This document shows positions 57,577-64,000 of a stretch of DNA of 64,000 bases, one piece after another. How positions within the stretch are numbered: position 1 is the first letter of the stretch; every line of letters starts with the position of its first letter. A program made the position numbers and the translations under genes. Source of the DNA: Anthracocystis setariae (Eukaryota; Basidiomycota; Ustilaginomycetes; Ustilaginales; Ustilaginaceae); assembly GCA_928724745.1 (NCBI GenBank), contig CAKMXJ010000006.1, positions 62,001 through 126,000 on the forward strand, written 5' to 3'. The notes below the pieces were generated by a model that saw only the letters and a list, made by a program, of their open reading frames with translations, ran no database searches and was not told the origin of the DNA.

Positions 57577-60181
57577 TCACTGCATCGGAACAGGACTGTC
57601 TTGGCACTTTACAATGTAAAACCTCTTGGCGGCTTCGACGGCATCGTGCAATGCCTTGCCGCCCATTTCGCCAACTCCCTGAGCGGAATCTGGCTTTCCA
57701 CCCGCTTTGCCACCTACATGCTGTGCACTTGTCTCGACCCACTCCTTGGCATTTAGCCCCTTGCCCTGATCGTACTTGGCGACATACGCGACATGCACCA
57801 CTTTCGCCTTGACAGCCGTCCCGTCGGCGATCTTGGTCCCATCGGGATCCACCTGCTGCGAAAAGAGGTACGCCGTCTTGTCGAGCTTCTTGACTGTGTT
57901 CATAGCCGACTGGAGCGCCTTCATATTAGCACCGACGTCAAATGCGTGGATCAAGACCTTCTCGTTGGGGTTCTCCTTGAAATGCTTCTCCACCGCATCG
58001 ACCACCGCCTTGGTATCCGCCTTGTCCTTGGCCTTGAGCGCCGTGTCGAGCTTCTTCTTGATCACGCCAAACTTGTCGTTGAGCGCAGCCTTGCGAACCA
58101 CCGAGATATCCAGCTGAGCCAACTGCGTACCGTACGCCTTCAACGCAGCATCTTTGGCCCCCTGCTCGGTGATCGCATCGATCTCACCGAGACGAGTCTC
58201 GGCGTCGTCAGCAACCTTGGTGACAGACGCAGCCTCGGCACCGGTGACGGCAACGATTCGTCGAATACCCTTGGCAATACCGCTCTCCTCGGTGATGACA
58301 AACTGCTTAATGTCGCCGGTCTTGTTGACGTGCGTACCACCACAGAACTCGACCGAGGTGCCGCGCCACTTGGGGTTCTCGATATCGCCCGAGATCGTAT
58401 CCAGATCATACTCGAGCGTCACCACGCGGACCGGGTTCGGATAAGTCTCACCGAAAACGGCCCGAAGACCGGGGATCTTCTGCGCAACATCCAGCGCCAT
58501 CTCCTTGGAGTAGACACCGACGTCGCGCTTGATCCAGTCGACCGAGATGTCCTCGATCTTCTTGAGCTCCTGCACATTGACGCCCTGCTTGTGCGAAAAG
58601 TCGAAGCGCAGCTTGGTCGGTGCGACCAGCGATCCCTTCTGATCAATGTGGTCTCCGAGAATCTCGCGCAGACCAAAGTTGAGAATGTGCGTGGCGGTGT
58701 GGTTCGACTGCAAAGGACCTCGGCGGCTCTCGTCGTACGAGACCACCACTTGGTCGTTCAGCGCAAGCTCTCCCTTCTTGAGGTGTCCGATGTGAAGAAC
58801 GTAGCCCGAGAACACTTGGGCATCCTCGACAACGAACTCGGTCTTGCCATCGATGAGGATGGAGCCGGTGTCAGCCTGCTGTCCACCACTCTCGGCGTAG
58901 AGGCAAGTGCGGTCGAGCAAGATACCAAAGTTCTTGGCACGGTCTGCAACCTTGGAGGTTTCGGGGAAGAAGGCGTGGTCCTGGTAGATGGCCTTGACGC
59001 TAGCCTTGACCGAGTTGACGCCATACTTGAAGTCGTCCTGGGTCTTGGGCACCGAAGAGTCCTTCTCGAGGTGACCGAGGTCATGAACGTCGAACTTGAC
59101 AGCTTCGGTCTCGCCCTTCTTACCGCCGGCCTTGGAAAGCTCCTTGGACTCGGCCTGAGCCGCCTCGAATTCTTTCTCGTTGACGCCGAGACCCTGTTCT
59201 TCGGCCATGATGAGCGTGAGATCGACGGGGAAACCAAAGGTGTCATAGAGCTTCCAGACATCGTTGCCGCTGAGCTCCTTCTTGCCATCCGCCTTTGCCT
59301 TGGCAGCGTACTCCTCGAAGAGCTTCTCGCCGCGGTCGAGGGTGCGGGCGAAGGAAACCTCCTCCTCGTCAAGGATAGCTTTGACATCGTCGATCTTCTT
59401 GGTGATCTCTGGGAAAAAGTGACCCATCTGGTCGACAAGAGTGGGCACGAGCTGAGAGAAGAAAGAACCGATGGGGACCTCAAAGTACTTGCGGACGTAT
59501 CGAGTACCACGGCGCAAGATGCGACGCAAAACGTAACCACGTCCATCACGATCGGGAACACCACCATCCGAGATGGCAAAAGTCAAGGTACGGACATGGT
59601 CAGCAACGACACGGTAGGCAGTGTCGATGCCATCCTTGTCGTCGGCGCCGAGCTTGCCAGTGTAGGCACGAGCGCCGGTAAGTTGCTGGATCTTGTCAAA
59701 GATGGGGGTGAAGACGTCTGTGTCGTAGTTGGAAGGCTTGTTCTGAAGGATGGAGACGAGACGCTCGAAGCCCATTCCAGTGTCGATGTGCTTAGCAGGC
59801 AAGGGCCGCAACGACCCATCCTCCTCTCGGTTGAACTGCATGAAAACGTTGTTCCAGATCTCGATGACGTTGGGGTCGTCCTTGTTGACCAGGTCGGAAG
59901 CGTTGCGTCCGCCGATTCGGTCGTAGTGGATCTCGGAGCAAGGACCGCATGGACCGGTGGCACCCATCTCCCAGAAGTTGTCCTTGGCGTCACCAGTGAG
60001 GATGTGATCCGCGTCGACACCAACGCTCAGCCAAAGATCGCGAGCCTCAAGATCAGGATCGAGACGCTGCTTGGCGTCACCCTCGAAATACGTCACATAG
60101 AGGCGGTCCTTGGGCAGACCGTACACCTTGGTAAGGAGCTCCCAAGCCATCTGGATGGCGTCCTTCTTAAAGTAGTCGCCA

Positions 60182-60219
<38 letters not shown>

Positions 60220-60789
60220 ATAGGTGTCCTTTCCAACATCGTCGAGATCGTTGTGCTTGCCTCCTGCGCGGATACACTTTTGCGAGTTGACGGCACGCTT
60301 CATGGAGCCGAACGACGAATTGGGGTCGGCGATTCCAAGGAAGATGGGCTTGTACTGGTTCATACCAGCGTTGGCAAAGAGAAGAGTGGGGTCATCGTAA
60401 GGAATGGTGGAGGAGGAGGGGACGAAGGTGTGTCCACGTTCCTTAAAGTAGCCAGTGAAGGTGTCTCGCACCTTGGTGGCGGGCCAGTCGCCGAAGCGAG
60501 ACGAAGTGGCGGACTTGGCAGCGTCGTTTTGTGCAGCAGCAGCAGCCATGTTGGTGGAGGAATGAAGACGGGTCGAAGAGGAAGCTAGTCTTGGGAAGAT
60601 GCTGGTGGGCTTGGCAGGAATCGTAGGCAGAGATGCTTTTCTAGGTCGCAACGAGCGTGGTTCTGTTGGCAAGACCGAACAAGTGAACAAGCACGAGCTC
60701 TGAAGAGCAAAGATGCGTGAATATGGAAGGGTGGGGAAAGAGTTTGCGACGAGGGGAGCCAGAAGTGTGCAAGCACGAGCTGTTGGCAT
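57577..60789 (-). CDS. ALA1: Alanyl-tRNA synthetase, probable dual cytosolic/mitochondrial
   Basis: Charges tRNA-Ala. The class II core starts at VRDTFTGYFKERGHTFVPSS and ANAGMNQYKPIFLG; the editing domain has NHTATHILNFGL (H-x3-H) and CGGTHVNKTGDIKQF (C-x3-H zinc site); a C-terminal domain follows. Two starts fit. ATG 60789 gives 1070 residues with an Arg/Ser/Leu-rich N-terminus lacking acidic residues for about 40 residues, a likely mitochondrial presequence. ATG 60549 (MAAAAAQNDAAK) gives 990 residues, a typical cytosolic enzyme. One gene making both forms is the rule for AlaRS in yeast and probably applies here; I saw no second AlaRS in the window. No intron. Confidence 0.95.
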
Positions 60790-61479
60790 GAAATAGGGTG
60801 AACCTAGGAACGAAGATGTGTGTGGTTCGGTCGCTATCGGTCAGTGCAGAGGGGTAGGAAGAGAAAAAGGAAAGACACTCACTTGACTTACTCGAGGTAG
60901 CCGATACCGTACCACCGTATCTGTGCACCTCAACAACACGGAGCTTTCTCTTTCTTTTTCTTTTTCTTTTTTCTTTTTCTTTCTTTTCGCCTTTTGTGTG
61001 TGCTTTGTGTGCTTCTCTGCGCTGCTCCACGCTCTGCTGTACTTTACTGTATTTTATATAATTCTTCCTGGCGCTGGTTGGTCGAGCTGCGAGCTGCGAG
61101 CTGCGAGCTGCGTGGCCAAGGCGTCTTTTTGCATTCCAACGGCTGCTCAGCAAGCAACGGAGCTGGACTCGGATGTGACTCGCGCCTTGCTCCCTCATTC
61201 CATATAATCATGACTAATACAGATTTACAATTGTAAGCCGACAACCTCCACTCATGCAACTCGATGCAGGGCTCACTCACCCTTCCTTCCCTCCCCCTTG
61301 AGCGCCAAACCAGCCTGAATCATGCATGACCCTTTGAAACGTGCTTGTATCAGGAGGATAGGATAGGATAGCAAACAAGAGGTTGCGATGGGACAATCGC
61401 TCTAGCATCAGGAAAAGCACGTTTCGTTTCTTGCTCCAACTCTCAACAATCAAATAGCAGCCAGGGTATTACATCCGCC
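60790..61479. promoter_or_regulatory. Divergent promoter region, ALA1 / ankyrin protein
   Basis: 690 bp containing a TTTCT/CTTTTT pyrimidine block at 60950-60989, four tandem GAGCTGC heptamers at 61084-61111 and three GGATA units at 61358-61372. No gene supported. Confidence 0.55.
61084..61111. repeat. (GAGCTGC)4 heptamer tandem
   Basis: Four perfect head-to-tail copies of a 7-bp unit about 300 bp upstream of the ALA1 start. AGCTGC units of this kind could be protein-binding sites, but nothing identifies a factor. Confidence 0.95.
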
Positions 61480-62097
61480 ATGGCTCAGCAGACAACGCAA
61501 CCGTCACCACCACCGCAATCGGTAGCTGAGCTTCCGAATGAAGCCATCGACTTTGCCAACAGGATGTTTGATCTAGCGCGTCGAGGCGACCTACTCCTCC
61601 TAGACTACCTTTGCGCCGGTCTACCTCCCAACCTCACCAACAATCGTGGCGACACGCTCCTCATGCTCGCCGCCTACCACGGCCACCTCGAACTCGTGCG
61701 TCACATGCTCTCTGAACCTCTCCAGCCAGCAGATCCTTCGCGAGCGCGACGATGCAAAGCTGATCCGAATCAACTCAACGGACGCGGTCAGAGCATCGTT
61801 GCTGGAGCGGTGTTCAAAGCTCACGACGACGTGGTTCGTGTGTTGATCGAGAATGGAGCCGATCCATTAGCGGGTCAGCCGAGTGCGCAGGAGTGTGCAA
61901 AGATGTTCAACAGGTGGCAAGGCGAGCACGGTTACAGGAGGCTGTTTGAGCAAGCCAGAGGCAAGGGCTTGGGTGCGAGCCATGCAGCACCCGCAGTGGA
62001 GGATAGGGAGGAGGTCAGAAGAGTTCCCGGTGTGGGTCTACAGAGCACACCCGCAACGCAACATCTTTTGCCGCCCCACATTGGTGCCGAACGATAA
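61480..62097 (+). CDS. Small ankyrin-repeat protein
   Basis: A 205-residue soluble protein. Two to three ankyrin repeats are visible: a first at residues about 30-60 (MFDLARRGDLLLLDYLCAGL, PPNLTNNRG), then DTLLMLAAYHGHLELVRHML, and after an insert of about 20 residues GQSIVAGAVFKAHDDVVRVL and IENGADP. The C-terminal 45 residues are not repeat-like. Ankyrin repeats bind proteins; no partner can be inferred. Similar compact ankyrin proteins with LPPNLTN-type starts are common in fungi. ATG 61480 has an ordinary context (CCGCCATGG). Convergent with RMI1, 114 bp between stops. Confidence 0.8.
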   Translation: MAQQTTQPSPPPQSVAELPNEAIDFANRMFDLARRGDLLLLDYLCAGLPPNLTNNRGDTLLMLAAYHGHLELVRHMLSEPLQPADPSRARRCKADPNQLNGRGQSIVAGAVFKAHDDVVRVLIENGADPLAGQPSAQECAKMFNRWQGEHGYRRLFEQARGKGLGASHAAPAVEDREEVRRVPGVGLQSTPATQHLLPPHIGAER

Positions 62098-62211
62098 CCA
62101 CAAACTCGCACAACACACGTGTATTCGAATGCCATCGTTTCAGATTAGTGCCAATGCTTTGTAATGTGTGTGAGGGTATAACATGCTGTTGCCTTACAAG
62201 TTTTGGACGCA

Positions 62212-63554
62212 TCAAGGTTCCGGAGACGACTCGATCACGATGGGATCATTTCGCGAAGCCGAAGCCATGACCGTACCCCTAGGCCTACTTTGCCGATTCC
62301 TCTCCTCGACCTTGGCTCCGCTCAGCACTTCGTCCGGGATAGCCGCAAACAGCTCATCATCATCGCTATCGTCGATCATGATCGGCTCCTCTTGCGTCGC
62401 TTTGACTCTCGTCCTGGCCAGCGTCGCTTGCTTGCATGTTTGAGGCGCTTGATCTGAATCCATACGAGTAGAACGATTCGTCTCTTCACCACGGAAAAGC
62501 GGCTTGAAGTTGGATCGTGTTGCAGGAGGCGGAGGCGGAGGCGGAGGCGGGAGGGGATCTGTCTTGATCTGCTCTTCAGCCTCCAGGGCTGCCAGAAGGA
62601 AACTTTCGTCTTCGTCTGGGCTAAACCCACGTCGATTCTGTACCAATGTGCCACGATGCGCGCCTCGGGAAATGTCTCCTTGTTGTTTGTCTTTCTCTTC
62701 CACTATCGGTTTACCCAACTGCTTCCGCAACAACTCGATCAGATTCTCCTCGGCCACCGCCTCCTTCTCGACCACACAGCCACCCTCCACCACGACCGTT
62801 TTGGGACACAGCAACAGATACCCTCCCTTCACTGCGACCCCTTTGAGGAGCAGTTTCGTTCCGATCTTGGTCGTGTTCATATCGAGTCCCGGAATGCGCT
62901 GCACTTCGATAGCGCCAACAACCCCACCCTTGCTACCGTCGCAAAGATCCAGTTTGAGCATCCGTCTTGAGAAGATCGTCGTGCTCTGGAGTTTGTCTTC
63001 CTCCTGTGCTTGGAATTCGGCCATGTGATCGGCTGTCTCAGCAGCAGCACCGGCACCAGCAGCGGGTTTGGCATCCTCGACAATATCGTTCGGGTCCACA
63101 TTGGCACGTCGAGCCTCCCTTCGTGCTTGGGCGATCTCGAGCTGGCAAGAAGTCGAAACACCTATATCGATCATCCTCTCAATCTGTACCAGTACCGCAC
63201 CCCTTCCAGAATCACCAACGGTTCCCGAGCCGGCACCAAGAATGTCCGGTGAGAGTCGGCAATACGAGGACACCACGACTTGGGATAGATCCGAGTCGAG
63301 CAAGTGTTGGCGAACTGCTCGAGCGAGTTGGTCGGGCGGACCTGAGCGCAATGAGGCGTTTCGCTGTCGAATCTCTCTGATACATCCTTGGCTGGCGAGG
63401 GCAGATAGGTTGTGGGTTGAGTCAGTTTACATCGCAGAAGCTGACAAGCGGACGAGAGATGGACTTACAGCCAGTTGGGATCAACGTCTAAGGTGGGGTA
63501 ACGGGCTGATAGTAGCCGCGTTACTGCGAGAGGGATCTCGTGAGCTTCAGACAT
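62212..63554 (-). CDS. RMI1: RMI1, RecQ-helicase/topoisomerase III complex subunit, two exons
   Basis: A 421-residue genome-stability protein that works with a RecQ helicase and Top3 to dissolve double Holliday junctions. Exon 1 is 63554-63469 (MSEAHEIPLAVTRLL start), the 77-bp intron is 63468-63392 (GTAAGT donor, CGCCAG acceptor) and exon 2 runs 63391-62212. The join is phase 2 and restores LQGCIREIR, the conserved helix before the OB fold. The OB-fold region is recognisable by LKLDLCDGSKGGVVGAIEVQ, PGLDMNTTKIGTKLLLKG and VKGGYLLLCPKTV, the classic DUF1767/Rmi1 signature. The C-terminal third is charged, with a proline run near 320-330 (GGC/GGA repeat in the DNA) and acidic SIM-like patches (IMIDDSDDDEL, PIVIESS). 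It could bind SUMO through these; inference. Confidence 0.9.
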
Positions 63555-63891
63555 GACGTATAACTTCGCTTGCGCTACATGTTCCTTCCGCGATATGGAA
63601 GAGGTAAGGAGAGGATCAAGAGGAGAGCTCAGTGCGGAAGAAAACAAAGTGTCGAGGTAAGCGCAGCTCAAAAACGTGTTGCTTTCGACTTGCGATTTGA
63701 CTCAGAAAGTGACACTTTTTCTTCCATACGCGTTTCGCCGTCACGCGTCGCTTAGAGTAGCATGATGATGATGATGATGACCACCTATGTATGAACTGAA
63801 TCTGATGCGGTTGTATGGTATATTGATGGTTGATGCAAATACAAACATGATCAAGCTTGTTTTCCTTTATGCCGATGGCTTTTTTTGTGTT
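63555..63891. promoter_or_regulatory. RMI1 promoter and 3' region of next gene
   Basis: 337 bp including an ATG/ATGATG repeat at 63761-63780. No gene supported. Confidence 0.5.
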
Positions 63892-64000
63892 TCAACTGAG
63901 CAGCTTTGCCATCTCGTCAGTCTCATCCGCTGGCATCTCCAGATGCTTTGGCAAGTCCTGCCTTCCTACCTTGTCCGCCTTCTGCGCTGCCAAATGCGAC
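63892..64000 (-). CDS. C-terminal fragment of an unidentified protein
   Basis: On the minus strand the last 36 codons before a TGA at 63892-63894 are open and look like protein: SHLAAQKADKVGRQDLPKHL, then an acidic stretch (ADETDEMAKLLS). The upstream portion is beyond the window, so the family cannot be told. It could also be a chance frame; the other two minus frames are less protein-like. Confidence 0.45.
   Translation of the reverse strand, partial: SHLAAQKADKVGRQDLPKHLEMPADETDEMAKLLS

Noticed and set aside
57793..60588. A 931-codon open frame on the plus strand opposite ALA1
   Set aside because: It is the antisense shadow of a conserved synthetase with strong GC codon bias; its sequence is Leu/Val/Asp-rich with no domain.

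Overview
The window is fungal nuclear DNA, and gene content points to a smut fungus (Ustilaginaceae: Ustilago/Sporisorium relatives). Evidence: a giant class III adenylate cyclase of the Uac1 type sitting two genes from a salicylate-hydroxylase-like gene, few and short introns with GTAAGT-type donors, low-complexity insertions in otherwise conserved proteins, and alternating-strand, gene-dense layout. I recognise 25 protein genes (two cut by the window ends). I found no rRNA, tRNA, transposon, CRISPR array or telomere repeat.

Layout. 1-7.5 kb: end of the rRNA helicase RRP3, the snoRNP factor BCD1, an IKS1-like kinase and an ER/vacuolar Vps3844-type membrane protein. 8-17.6 kb: EFR3 (plasma-membrane PI4-kinase scaffold), a 2-kb gene-free stretch, ERO1 (ER thiol oxidase), cardiolipin synthase and the Rab geranylgeranyltransferase alpha subunit. 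17.7-25.5 kb: a small secreted protein with two 8-cysteine repeats, a secreted GH30 glycosidase and a disordered 885-residue protein. 28-34 kb: a muskelin-type kelch protein, a THO1/SARNP-like SAP protein and a four-helix membrane protein whose true C-terminus (KKSS) lies in a short extra exon. 34.2-37.3 kb: gene-free. 37.3-47 kb: a secreted 232-residue protein, RAD23, a secreted beta-mannosidase, a salicylate hydroxylase (probable shy1) and a three-exon PRA1/Yip3 gene. 47.6-64 kb: uac1, a CxxC-rich acidic protein, alanyl-tRNA synthetase with two candidate starts, an ankyrin protein, RMI1 and the tail of an unidentified gene.

Themes. Secretory and membrane traffic genes (ERO1, BET4, PRA1, EFR3, Vps3844, the KKSS protein) are common, but they look like ordinary genome neighbours, not a cluster. 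Host-interaction candidates are the two secreted proteins, the two secreted glycosidases and the salicylate hydroxylase. Long intergenic stretches carry a recurrent ACTGT/ACAGT pentamer that is tandem in three places and builds perfect palindromes in others; this is the most unusual non-coding signal. Several convergent pairs end within 11-180 bp of each other, so their 3' transcripts probably overlap.
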